Of a stretch of DNA of 64,000 nucleotides, positions 38,619 to 51,800 are shown in pieces (positions within the stretch are counted from its first letter, which is position 1; every line of letters begins with the position of its first letter). A model generated the notes under the pieces. That model saw only the letters and a program-made list of their open reading frames with translations, had not been told where the DNA came from and did not search any database. Origin of the DNA: Paramacrobiotus metropolitanus (Eukaryota; Tardigrada; Eutardigrada; Parachela; Macrobiotidae); the NCBI RefSeq assembly GCF_019649055.1, contig NW_026570238.1:434001-498000 (forward strand). Direction: 5' to 3'. Position numbers and translations under genes: made by a program.

Positions 38619-40075
38619 GTTGTCTTTCTTCCGGTTACTTTGCCGGTGCAAATTGTGTATCGAATGGTCCAAATTGTTGCTTTCCGAATTTTGTGGATCT
38701 AATCATTGTAAAGCTGTGTGAATCAGTGTGATGTATTTGTTATATGACTGCAAATTTTGATTGTTACGTTAGAAAAATTAAACGTGAATTTTTGTTGCGA
38801 AAAGCAGATAAAGTTAAAAGAAATTCTGCTGGCTTCGCCTTGCAGTGCATAAGTATGATAATAATTTACAGTAGAAGTACTAATCACACTACATACATAC
38901 AGATCGAGACCGTGACCATCCCACTTTATAATCTCCTTGCCGTTCTGGGCAGTGGGCACCAGTGCATAATAATTTAATGTATCGTATTTGAAATTTTGAA
39001 TACGTACTGTAATTGAAATTAATAAGTACTCAACTACTCATGACTTTGAGTGGAACCTCTTTCAGGATACAAAACGATTACTTGGTAGCTTTAATGCGGA
39101 ATCTGCAGATTTTGCTATCTAATAATTTATCACATTATCACATCGAATGAAAAATCTACGTAGTTTCACAAATTCTGGGTAGCCGCCAAAATTGAGCACA
39201 GTACGTAGTCAAACCAGACCACTGGCTAACACTATCCTGCAGCTCACCATACCGGCGCAGTAGGACGAACGCCCTGCCATAAAGCAAGTTTGACAAGGAA
39301 AATTCGGTCTAACATAAATCGAACTTGAGTAACTTGTTCGCTGCACAGGTTTTTTTTTAAATACACCGATACAGTTTTAGTTACCTAAATTAATCGCAAG
39401 AATGTCAGATATCCAGAATGTAAAATTGTTTTTATGAAACTGGAGAAAATTAAGCCGAGTAAGATTTGTTTCGAACTCTGAACGAATGACGAATCCTGAT
39501 TATGCTTACCTATAAGCTGGTAAAAATTTAGAAAAAAAAAGTTACTCTGCACGATCGCTGAACTTCCACTTCCTTTTAAGATCTCCTATCTCATCTGTTC
39601 GATCTCCGGTTTGTTCTGCCGTGAATGCACGATTTGTGGCATCACCTTTTGCACTGTTATATGTTACCATGTATATTCAATAGATTGGTATCATACCGGT
39701 AGGAGCTGAAGAACGGCATTGAAGGTCTTGCTGGAACGGTTGGCACTTGGATGCTCGTGTAACACTGTAACGCTGATGTTACGCACCCATTGACGCTTTC
39801 TGATCGCAGGATGTCTTTGTGATTTTTTGTTGTTCATTCTTATTGCATGCACTACGTATTTCTTGGTTACGAACTGAATTGAGATTGGAAGGATCATCTT
39901 AATTGCATGGAATGTTTATCGATATTCTGTCCCTTGCTCCAACCTTATCAGCGTTGTGTTCCATCGTTTCCATGATTAAATTCACCAAGTCCTTAAAACT
40001 GGAAGCGTGCGCGTGTCGGTGGTATTCAGACTGCATCTTGCGCTGATCGCAGTATTGCATCGGAACTTTAACAAA
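38619..40075. other. Intergenic, no gene seen
   Basis: 3' flank of PPIP5K and upstream region of the PCED1-like gene. No supportable exon or recognisable repeat. Confidence 0.45.
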
Positions 40076-43000
40076 ATGGAAGAACCTAGCAGTCACGGCA
40101 GCGAAGGCGATGTCCGTCGATTCCATCCTACAATGGCGTCTCCGGAAAAAGATCGCTCCAGTAAAGTCCGTGAGTATTGTAAAATTTCTTCCGATTCCTG
40201 ATTCCAGTTGTATCTATGGTATTGTGCAATCATTAAAGAAGTCGATCATAAAAATTGATTCACGAAGTTGTGGAATTTCTTTTATGTTTTTTTGCTGTAA
40301 ACTTCTTGAGACATTCGACGTGATTGAGGAAACATGTGGTTGATTTGTATAAATCGAATTTTAAATGGCCACAGGTGGACGTGAAAACACTCGGTTCAGA
40401 ATTCCGTCAATCGTCGTCAAAGAGACACTTCCTACGCAGACTGATGTGCTATCTCTGGCGGATCCCGTCGCTCGCAGCCTTCGTCTGGATAATAAAAAGA
40501 TGACGGGAAAGCATTTTGCGCACTTTAATACGGCGGCTACGAGAAAGCTAATCAACGGGCGCTGGGTTGTCTTTATCGGGGATTCTGGTACGGAATTATC
40601 GCAACTTTACTGTGTGCTGCAGCGAATTCGAAAGTTCTGATCGTTGCATCCTTTTTTTGCTGCTAGCATAAAAGATAATTTTTAAAATAATCCATACAGT
40701 TTAAATTATATTCCGCTGCACTAGCCATGCAAGAGAGTATGCTCTGCCGGTGCAGATTACGTACCTTCCAGACAGCTGTGATCCTATCGTGATAATTTGC
40801 TATCCTGTAGTGGTTCGAGCCATGTACAAGGATCTCGTGCACATGGTTAACAACGCCATATCCCTGGTGTATCCATACGATCTGGCTAAGAAGGGGGAAA
40901 TCTCTTTTGAGCACGACCAATTACTGCATGGCGATAAGCTGGCGAACCGGGAGCCCACTAACGGTATCGACTATGAGGAAGTGCGCGCTTTCCTTCCTCG
41001 TTGTATGGATTGTCGCGGCATGATTTCGGTATGTCGTAAGTGTTGCATAATATTGACTTTGCAATATGCGGTACGATTTGCTTTTTTTAGTTTTGCTTTA
41101 CCACGAAATTCTGGAATTCTAACCTTGAGCGTACGCTGAAATACGAATTTTTCGACTCCCGACAGCAGTTTGGCCAACCTGATGTCGTGTTCGCTAATTC
41201 ATGCCTTTGGGATCTGGCACGGTGGGCGCGCGGTGTAGGATAATGAGTAGCGTAGTTGTAGGATAATAAGTGGAATTTTTTTGCATTTTTTTATTAACGA
41301 GCTGGTTTTTTATGAGATCTATGAGAAACATTTGATTTACATATTGGAAATGCTGTATTTCTTAAATTAGGGTTTTATTGCAGATACGGAGATTTTAAGA
41401 ATGAAGAAGATATGAAAACGAGATATCGGAATAGTGTGGAAACGTTTATTGATGAATTCAAAAGAGTGAGCAACAACAAAACTCTTTTGGTGATTATGTC
41501 CACTCTTCCTGTCTCCACGCACTGTACCGGTGCATTTCTGCTGGACGAAGATAAAGACAAGAAAAGTGATTTGTGGTATGTCTGAGACTGCAAAAACGTT
41601 GATCATTGTGGATTTGCTCTGCACACCTTTGTTTAAATTAAAGTACTTGATCGCGCTTAATATGTGGATGCAAACATGCAACCGGTCGTTCTGCATTTTC
41701 ACATAAACAGTACTTTGCAGTAAAGACTGTAAAGTGAAAACGAGGTGCACAAGTGCAAACCTTTCCATGCATAAATTCTGACATCTGAAATTTAAATACC
41801 TATGTTCGATAGGTTACGCACTTTATGTTGTTTTGTAGGAAAAAGGTGAAGACGGCTAATATTATCTGCGCGAAAGTTGTGAAAGAAAAAACGGAAAGGG
41901 GATATAGTGTGGTGTATTTGGATCTGCATACATTGGCTATAAACTTGGATCTGTCACCCTGGATGGAGAACGTAAAGAACATCCTCTTCTCTTTTTTATA
42001 CGGAGATGGCATTGCTTATGGTTTTTATGTGTTACAATTTAGGATGGGACACACTGGAAACCTCCTGCCCATAGAGTGTTTTCCTATTGTATTCTCTCTT
42101 TTATGCAGTCGTTCGTGGGGATGCCTTTACCAACGGAAAATTTTGATGCATATTTGCGGGCTTGTGATGATTTATTCCGTTTGTAAGTACGAATTTATTA
42201 TTATGCTGCGAATTTGTTGAAATCCGAAATCGTTGCAACTGGCATCACCTATACATACTCGTATGGACGATACTGTATAGGTATCATCTTGCGGTATCTT
42301 GTGGTTTGTACATCACTGTTGTTCTCAGTAACCATTAGAGAAGCTAGGGATTCATATTCTTATGCTGAAATTTTTTTGCAGTAATGAGTATCGAAGATGG
42401 CTTGCGCTACGAATTATGAAAAAGACCCGCCGTAGTATGGAAGAAATCATAAGAACTATCGAGGACCGGTTTTCTAAGAAAGATGGCGATCTGGAAATTG
42501 CTTACGCCCACGATTATTCGCGACGCCCTCCTGCTCGCTCCTTCAGACCGAATGGGCATGCAAAGCAGATTGCACGGACTTCGGTAGAATATGGGTATCA
42601 ACCGCCGCCACTCCCGCTTTATCCACCAGTGCCGTCGTTAGTTCCCTTTCAGCCAGTAATGCCATTTGCGTTGCATCAAGATACGGATTTTCCGATGCAA
42701 AGCTTTTCGAACGGCTGTATTCCAAATGGAGAGCTACAACCCATGGTGCCGCCGGCACCTGTTGTGTATGAGAACATTAAAAAGCGCCATCATAACAACG
42801 ATCAGCCATCAAGCAGTGTAAAGCACAAAGCGTCCCGTTCAGATCGTCGAGGTTCCAGAACACAGGTCAAGTCAGTACGGGAGGAGGCAGTTGTGCAGCA
42901 GGAATACAGTCCCAAACTCCCCATGGCGCTGGAGGAATATAATCCTGAGTATTGCATTCATAACGAAGACGAAGATCTCGCAGCCGGTGCTGACGCGGAA

Positions 43001-44022
43001 CAGTTTTACAATAACATGTTCCGATATACGTTCCAAGAGAACAATGAAGACACGGAAGTAAGAAATCCCAACAACATCATCGTTCCAACAAAAAAGCCAT
43101 CAGAAGACGACCTGGGATCGTACTCGCCAAACGATTTAAACTTTGACGATCCGTCTGTTCCCACGGCTAAGCCAGGTCGAGAAAGTAAAGGGGTGGGAGA
43201 GCTAATGCACCGCGTTTTCCCGATGGCGACGTCGTCTAGCAACGTTCTACTGCCCACTTCTGGACTGTTGCAGACGCCGGGTTTACTTCCTGAGCCGCCC
43301 GTTAGTCAAGTTCCTTTGCCCCATATTTCCACATTGGCAGAAGTGGAATCAGTTCATGCTGGTCGTTCTGTTGTGCCTCCTGGATATCCTCCGGCGCCAC
43401 CACCCCCTCGTGCTTCCCAGAAACCACCTCCACCCCCACCGTTGGCGCAGTACCGTCCTCCACCACCGCCACGTGCAGCAGATTGGCCGCCGCCTCCACC
43501 GCCACCCCAACAGCTGCAGCCTCCTCCTCCACCAGTAATAACAACAGATTATGCAGATGACGTGTATTTGCTTAGTAATTTATCCATTCCTTTTACAGGG
43601 TCAGCCCTACCAAGATTATTCTTCCGATGTGTATTACGATACAGTGAACCAGCAGGTAACGCGAATGGTTGCTTCGACTTGCCTTTCATTTGAGATTGCA
43701 TTTAATTTGAAAAGTTTTTCGGTTGTTACACCCTTGAGTTTGTCTGTTGTGTAGTGTTCCGTATTTTCGAGACACTACTTAATCTTGAATGAGTTGCTGT
43801 GAGAAAAAATTTTTTTGGCTAAGTGAATGAAGATTTAAAGCGAGTTCTTAACCACAGTTTGTGTTATGTATGTAGGCGAGGGACTACTACCATCAACCTG
43901 AAAGGTCTGCGGGTTGGAATGGAGAAGGCACATCTGCTCCCTATGCTGGCCAAGGATCATTGTCTGCTGCCGGTCAGACTGATTATTCTGGCGATGAATA
44001 CATGGATTGGGAGTACCAGTGA
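40076..44022 (+). CDS. PC-esterase domain protein (PCED1/FAM113-like)
   Basis: GDSL/SGNH-fold esterase-like protein with a long proline-rich tail, the PCED1A/PCED1B architecture. Exon 1 (40076-40169, MEEPSSHGSEG) joins in phase to 40375-40587. That exon carries NGRWVVFIGDS, the SGNH block I, and continues at 40811 with VVRAMYKDLV and GEISFEHDQL. The next exon holds FDSRQQFGQPDVVFANSCLW. Later exons contain LLVIMSTLPV, VVYLDLHTLA, and the block V-like DGTHWKPPAHR near 42043-42075. A large exon from about 42384 to 43559 encodes a basic then acidic then Pro-rich region (poly-P near 43380-43530), typical of this family. Small exons GQPYQDYSSDVYYD (from 43600) and 43876-44022 (ending DEYMDWEYQ) finish the gene. 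Catalytic Ser, Asp and His equivalents are present. Substrate unknown. Confidence 0.88.
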
Positions 44023-44421
44023 AAGTCGTAAGCATTGTCTTCGCAGCAGACGTTCTGTATGTGTCTGGATTAATGTGATGTTTGGATCTTTTGTTCGATT
44101 GCATTTGCGGTCGACTTTGCCTTCCTGGCCGTTCCAGTATTATGCGTTGTTGTACGTCGCCAAAGGTTTTGGTTACAATACCAGAGCTGTACCTACTTGT
44201 AACTTTGTTGATATAAATTTTTTAACCCGGAAATTGTATAATAAACAGTAGCTTACCGAATTTTGTAATTCGATTTCTTTAAGGCGTCTATGATTTCTTT
44301 AATGAGAGGTTCCTTTGCTCTTTGGCTTTTTTTTCAGAAATCTAATAAAGCCGATTCTAATTAGGCACGACATTTAACTGGGAGATGCGTTGTTCTTAAA
44401 GATATCGTATTTGGTTGACCG

Positions 44422-45000
44422 TTAGTCGTTATCATCGGTGTCATTATCTCTGGATACGTGAGAAATATCGCTTTGCAAATTGTCAATACGAGCTTGATCG
44501 GCTAGCAGGTATGCCGCTAAGAATTCAACAGGATTAGCTGGTTTGCGCTTGATAATTTCCCCCAGTCCTTGAGCTAAAACCTGACCAAGTGTGCGATCGA
44601 GATACTCCACTCCGGTTAGCATGTGTCGTTCATCCGACGGAAGATCTTTTAATGGATAAAGCTTCATTTTTTCCATATCATCCAGCAGTTTCTCTCTGAT
44701 CGATCTAATCTGTCGGATATGCTCCTCGGTGACCTCGCCATCGTCACTCTGCGAGCTTAGTGATGACTCGCTGCCCGCATCGGTTTGCTCACCACTGCCA
44801 GAGCTGCGCGCTTTGATCGACTCTTCAGATGATGGCTTCTTGCTGGCAAACGAGGCGAGGAACGATTCTTGGGACTGCTCTTTCCAGTGTTCGGGCTTTC
44901 CACCCACTTCCAACTCCGTTGCGCTGTCCGAAGACGATTTTCTTGGGGATAGTGCCGTAGCAGATTGGATTTCGCTTGAGGAAATGGAGTTCATATGCAT
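44422..45000 (-). CDS. DPY30-motif protein, terminal exon
   Basis: A 192-codon exon whose C-terminal third contains a DPY30-type dimerisation helix pair (GQVLAQGLGEIIKRKPANP, then VEFLAAYLL, about residues 136-168). This motif docks onto amphipathic helices in COMPASS complexes, adenylate kinase 7/DYDC proteins and ciliary spokes. The upstream half is Ser/Glu-rich and disordered. Immediately 5', minus-strand sequence reads CATTTCCAG followed by in-frame codons, so the Met at 45000 is probably internal and an upstream exon is expected. Its position is unresolved. Tail-to-tail with the PCED1-like gene, 399 bp apart. Longer than DPY30 itself (about 100 aa). Confidence 0.7.
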   Translation of the reverse strand: MHMNSISSSEIQSATALSPRKSSSDSATELEVGGKPEHWKEQSQESFLASFASKKPSSEESIKARSSGSGEQTDAGSESSLSSQSDDGEVTEEHIRQIRSIREKLLDDMEKMKLYPLKDLPSDERHMLTGVEYLDRTLGQVLAQGLGEIIKRKPANPVEFLAAYLLADQARIDNLQSDISHVSRDNDTDDND

Positions 45001-45886
45001 GTCGATCCCGTTTGCATCTGGAAATGATCCTAATTAGTGGCTAATATTATTTTTCATGCAATCAGTTTACCCGGTTATGAGAACCAAGGTTTGTATGTGT
45101 AATACCGAACAGCAAAGAAGGGTGCATGAAGCACTTGCAATAAGTTTGAAAGCTCGTACCACGGTCTGCTGGGAAATTCATGGACGCTGAAGTTTAAGCA
45201 ATAATTTTCTCCTTTAGTGACGTTGAAATGTGCAGCATGCGGTAGAAAATTTGGAAAACCATGACCTTTCCTAATGATTTTTACATTCTCGATCAACCAA
45301 CCGAAACGGAATGCTGGTTCGTAAACCGCAGAGAGCTAATCGAGTAAGGGATTCTTAAGGATTATTCGTAGAAAGGAAAGGATAAAGTACTACATGGCAG
45401 TATCAGTTCTAGCAAAAAATTCCACTAATGTAAAAGTGTGCAACAGTACTCGTACTGTAATCATTTCCACTTCCAGTAGGGTCATGTGCGTGAAGTGTAA
45501 TAAGATGAGTTCTTGACTACAGTACATACTTGTTAAACGGAAATGCACCAACCGGTCGGGGCCTCGGGCGGTAGGGCGCAGATAGCTGGTAACTGGGGAC
45601 AAGGGTGGCTGCCGGCCGTTTACGTTAATCGCTTCCTTTGACTCGTTTGTAACTTTGTACTGTAGTGAGTGCAATTTGGTATACAAACAGCCCGTATTTT
45701 ACATGCAGTAGTAAATTTCTCCCTCGACAGTTGCATTCACATTTCCCAGCATCAGAGTATTGTTATCTTTCTTACAATAAAACTGAATCTTTGTATTATG
45801 TAAGTAGGCGGTATTCGGAACGTTTTTATCTGTTGTGTACAGTGTACACAGAATGGCCTAATCGAAATCGAACGATTGCGGGAAGA
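45001..45886. other. Region between DPY30-motif gene and aldo-keto reductase
   Basis: Expected to hold the upstream exon(s) of the DPY30-motif gene on the minus strand and the AKR promoter on the plus strand. A 73-codon minus-strand frame at 45075-45296 looks moderately protein-like but has no recognisable motif. Confidence 0.35.
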
Positions 45887-48800
45887 ATGGCCCAAAGGGT
45901 CCCTGTTATAGGCCTTGGAACCTACTTGGTGAGAAGAATGAACAGGTGTAGCGGTCTCATTAGCAGCACAGCGAAATTAGCAGCAGGCTTGTTTCCATTG
46001 GTGCTGCTAAGTTAATGGGGTTGGAATTGCTGTCAGTCACCAAGCAGCGTCCAAGTTGCAAATTAGCAACAGCAGCGCCGCCGTACCCTGCATTGTGTTT
46101 CAACTCTAATCGTATTCGCTCACTTTCATGCTTTCTGCATTAATTATAGTTTTAATTTCAAAGAATTTTTAGCGAATTATTCAAATACTCTTGTGAAATT
46201 TGAAATTCATCTTTCAAACGTTCTTTTCTGAGCTGGATGCGTCGTGCCGCAGGTGTTGTCCGTATATTATCGTGAGCCTTGGTAGGTCTCCTTTGATCTT
46301 TTCGTGACAGTGCATTATTTCTCTGCCGATTCACGAGCCTGAGCATTCAAAGTTCTTTCCACTACCATGCTTCCATGCTTCGCTACGGGCGAGCTCATTC
46401 CTTCCCTCATACTAAATAATGCCCCATGATTGCAGTGTCTGAAAGCTAGGATCGTCAAGACTGCGGAGATCTGCGGTGACGAGCAGCGGTTCCACCAACT
46501 CGTCAGGCTGTCCCCAGCTCTGTCCAGACGGATTAACGAACAGGTTTGTGCATTACGTTTCTGGATTCTATGCGCACACACAGCTGAAAACTCGTGCAAA
46601 CTGGCTATCTAAGACAATTTTTTGAGAAGGTGTTGACATATCACGGGCAAGGTGTTCTGAAGCGTGGTCGACAGCACGCCTAGCGTTGGCCCTTTAAAGA
46701 CGTGAAGAATTTTATCTGCTAAAAGAGCCTGGAGAACCGCTAACCCTGTATCATAATGGCGCTATCATCTGATCAGGTAAGAAACAGTTGCAAATTCTTC
46801 GTTATCCAGCTTTCGAAGCGCAAGTTGTTCTTTGCAGTCTAGTGGAGCGGTTGGAACTTCAGGAGATGAGTCATCAGGCGGAATCCACGAGAAGCTTGCC
46901 CTGGAAAGCGAAGAAGTTCTGAGTATGTTGCGCATCAAGCTAATGATTATGTGAAATATTGGTTGTTTGATCTCAAGATCACATTGCTAGCCTGATTCCA
47001 CCTGTTTTGTAGTAAGAGAAGCTTCGTTGCCGCTGCATAATCTCTTCAACGCTGTTAAGGGAAAGCACCGAATTCGGATTATAAATCCACTGCACTTGGA
47101 ATCTTTCAAGGAAACTTTTCGCGATAAAGCTCCGTCTTCGCAGTCCATCTTTTTAACGGGAATCATTGACGCGCAGCCCGATGGAACTTTGGACAAGGAC
47201 ATTATACAAGCAGTCAAAGAGAATCGCATTCCCGTGTATATTATTGACGGTAATGTTTGTGTCAGCCCTGGCAATAATAAAATCAGAATTCAACAATTGT
47301 TATAGGTAACCACCGTTTGCGCGCCTTGAAAGAACTTGCTGAAGAAAAGGATTCGACGTGGTCAGAACAAAGCGAAGTACTTGTGAAAGTGTACAAGCCT
47401 TTGTCAAAATATGCCGGCATGCGTCTAGCGCGGCAAAAGGCAGAATCTGTCAATAACCAGCGCCAAGAGACTATATGAGACCTCTGCCGCTTGTTTCGGG
47501 ATATTTGTTTTATGCACCAGGAAGATATTGGCGATGAATCTGTAGAAGTGAATAATGATAAATCGGTCGTCATTAACTGCAATCGAAAAATTGCTGCCGT
47601 TACGTCGATTCAGGTGAGAAAGAGATTTTCCGTTTGATCTTGGGATCAAAACGCCGTTGGCGAGTATTTATTTATCAAAATTTACCATAGTTGCATATCT
47701 GATCCTGGGATCAAACTGTATAATCGCCCGGGTTTCATCCTTTTGCAGAATGTGAGTGCATCGCATCGGTATTTCTTGGAATGGGCCAGACTTCCAGCTG
47801 ATACGTGGGCCGTTGTGGAAGAATTCATGACTGCCGTGGAAAGCGGAGACGGTTTTGCTGACGTTCCTTCTGAAACAGACAAGAGCGAAAAAGTTAAGGT
47901 CGAGGGAAAAGTACGTGAAGCTAAGCACCGTGGAATTGTTTTTAAAGATATCAAGACCGTTTTGAAAACCGACGAAGTCATTAAAAAAGTTTTGAAAGAA
48001 GCAATCGCTCAAAGGAGTTATGCCCCAGTAACGGCGTTAAAACAAGCAGGTATGAATTTCTGAATTTTGTTGCGCTGTACATGCTTAAGTACTATATTGC
48101 GTGTTCAGCCAAAGCAAAAGCTACCGCTACAAAGGCGACGACATCAACTACCGCTGAAACCAAACGGCCGGTCTCGTCTCCCTCGTCCCGAGCCAAGAAA
48201 GTCAAAACTGCTAGTGCCGATGGATCAGCTGCGCCGGTTGACGTCGTCGCAAAGATTTCTCCACCCAAGACTGACACTGTGGATTCTCGACCAGTAAGTC
48301 CTCTGAAGTTTCAAGCTTGGCACAATTGATCTTGAGATCAAATTTGATCCATAAAATAATAATATTTACTTTGCAACGTAACGTCAACATGTCTATCTGC
48401 AGAGCGACTTAGCTAAAGAACTGGAAACTGTCCGTAAAGAGAAGGAGGAAGCGCTGTCCAGTTTTGAGAAAGAACATGTACGCAATAAGCTAAAGCACCT
48501 TTTTGTTCTGGAGCTGGTGTATATGCGTGTGTTTGTAGATGTCCGCTAACAACCTCACTAAAGAACTGAAGAAAATGCGTGAGGCAATAGATGAAGCGCT
48601 TTCAAACCTACAGAAGGAGAAGGTAATTTTAAATGCGACATCTAATCTTGAGATCACAGGCAGCTTTAATGCAAAACGCCAGATGTCAAGCGTTACTCGA
48701 GCTACAAAATGTTTTTGTAGACCGCTCTTGTCACCATATCGGAAGAATTGGTGAACCTACGAAAAGAGAAAGAGGAAATGCTTGCAAAACTTCGGGCGAT

Positions 48801-51800
48801 AGAGGTACGCATTAAACCATTGTTTCACATTCAACTCTAGATTTTATAAAGTAGTTAAAATTCAGACTGCTTAAGTTTGATCTTGAGATCACAAGAAATG
48901 TTATTTGAAGGCAAGCAGCGCTGGACAAAGTTCTCCAACGCCGTCCGAGGGCAGTCGACTCCCATTCATGCGGCTCGAAAAACAGTTCGTAAGTATTTAG
49001 TCTTCAAACTTAATAAGTAATTATTATAACTGTAATTGCCATTTAGGCTCATTCAATCGTGAGTTCCGTACGGCACATGTGCTTCCTGGATGGAAAACGT
49101 ACCCTGTATCATGATGGTCAAATCGATCGCATTACACAGATGATCACCACCGATTCGTTCGGCATTTTGGAGAAAGGAAAACGAGACTACTCTAAACAGG
49201 AACGGGTTTCTCTTCACAAAAATGAGGTTTATTTTATTGATAAAACCTGGTACAAGTCCAAGTTGGGAATTGTCAGCATTGATATCGAAAAATTCAGTGA
49301 GATTCTCGAATAATGCGAGCAAATTGTTGATTTGATGCCCTGTTAGCACTTTGTTCTTTAGTTTGAATTTTATATGTATCTGCTAGACTTTCAATATTTT
49401 GTTGAGCTTTTTTATGTGAAACTTGAATGTATACTGTTGTCAGGTAAATTTTGTAGCAGCACATCCCGCTCACACTGTGCGGAATAAATCAACGATGGGT
49501 AATTACATACTGAAATCAGTTTTACGAAATGTGGTCTTTCATTGCCTGATTCTCTTTTGGGGGAAAATATCCGGTATGAAATGATGATTGAAAATCTCTG
49601 GATAGTCGTCGTTTCGTTGACAGGGACTATGACGACCACAAATGTTTCGCTCGATCGGGAGCAGGCGAAAACGATAACGCTTATTATGGAAGCTGTCAGC
49701 TTTGCCGAGGCCACAAACAAAAGCGGGCACGGAAATCAAATTGTGCTGTGCTAGATGAAAACGATAATCCGCCCAAATTTAACGATTCTGTTTATGTAAT
49801 GGCTACACCGGTTTACGGCAAAAAAGGTTTACTTGTGGGAAAGTAATTAATGCCTGAACCTATCATGATTTAAGCGCTGATTAATGATTATAAAATTAGT
49901 ATAACAAATACGCGATAAATTGTTAGCTGATTTATATTAATTTTATTATGCTTTTTAGGTGACCGCAACCGATGCGGACGAGAGGAAGAAGGGTGTAATA
50001 AGTCTCAGTGATTTTAAACCAGCCGTTAATATCAATAAACTCTTCCACCGGCGATGCGAGTTTGGCGAAGGATTTGACCGAAAAGGAGTTAACACAGGAA
50101 CTTTCGTATACTATTCGTGCGAGCGACAGTGGTAACATCAGCCTGCATTCCGACGCCGCCGTTCTCCTTCGCATCGTGGCGGATACGGTGCCACTTTTCC
50201 CGCAAAATACGTACCGCACCAGTGTATCGGAAGCCGCCGGAGTCGGGACACTGCTTCTTACTGTCAGTGCGACTTATGCCGGCTTGGTCAACATTTCCCG
50301 GGAGATCGTCTACACTATCATGGAGGGCGACCGCTTCAACAATTTTGACATTGATTTCACATCATGTATCAATATTGCCGATATGAGTAGTGAACTAACG
50401 GAAATATGATTGCGCCAGTAATTACAGGAGTGATTCGTCTGCTGGAGCCGGTTGACTTCGATTCTTCGAACTACAGAAACATTTTACGCTGTGTGTACGT
50501 GCCATGGATCCGGCCAAATGGGAAATTTTATACTCGGATATTGTCGTATTTGTTGACATTCTCGACTGACACAATGCAAAAATGAGCTATAATTAACGTG
50601 TACATTAAACATGAACCAAACAAACTTTCAGTTTCTTAATATATCTTATTAGTACAATTTACCGAATTTTTTCAATAAGAAATATTTCTCAGACATTGAA
50701 TAAATATTACAGTGCTAATGAAATAATTGGTTCTTAGATGGAGTGACCTTTCAAACAATCAAACTAGCCGAGACTACACCATGGAAAAAAGAAATCTGTC
50801 AGCCTGTGGCATCCGATGCCGATAGCGGCGAGAACGCGGAACTTCCCTTCAGTCTGCAATGTTCGGAAGACGCTGCACGTGTAACCGTAAGCCGTATTCG
50901 CAACCGGAAATCGGATGAAGATGTGTTTTTCCGATGCGGCATCAAGAAGAGCCTTAGCGGTGCGGACGAGTTCAAAGCCGGCGATTTATTTCCAGATTGG
51001 TTTCACTAGCGGCACAGTGTATCTGATTAACGAATTGGATCGCGAGATGATTGACCAACTTGACCTGACGATAATCGTATCAGATGCCGGCCATCCTCGC
51101 CGCAGCTCAGCCATGACCCTGCGCGTCGTAGTGAAAGGTGAGATACAAATGACTAAATAAACTTGTTTATCGGTAAAGAAAGTCCAACCGGCCTCTTTAC
51201 CATCGACAGACAAGGTACTAAACTCTGGCAATTAACACCATTGGCCGAAGGCATTTGTGAAAATCTAAAACTATTGTATTTAAATTTGCCTGAAGATAAC
51301 ATCATTATACTTAAATTTTTATGGTTTGCTTCGAAAATACATATATACTCGTAGATACATGCAAAAAAAGCCCATAATCTTTAGAATAAAAAACAGCATA
51401 ATGGTAACAGAGTGGTACTTTAGGAATAGTTGCGTTTTTCTCTGGAGCAACGGGTTTCCTGCGGAGTTCTGCCCAGCTGAATATTTCCGCGTCGGACGGT
51501 GTACATGTCGCGTGTACTCAAGTGAAGATTCTTCCGGTCATTTCCAATCGCCATTCACCAAAGTTTGACTGGCCATTCTATGCATTAACTACTGCTTAAA
51601 ATGCCCCACTGGGCAGTGTCATCGGTGCGGTTCGGGCCAGTGATTTAGACGCTGGACGCAATGGTCAGCTGCGATACTCCATTGTGACGATGGTTTTGTT
51701 GTTGACGCCGAGAGCCCTATCATTTCCGTGGCTGGTAATCTGGATCGTGAGCGTCAAGCTGATTACCTATTCTGGATTCAGGCGGTAGATTTGGGCGGAT

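Noticed and set aside
46315-46599. 94-codon minus-strand frame near the left end of the element
   Set aside because: No homology or splice context; the opposite strand has a better exon candidate.
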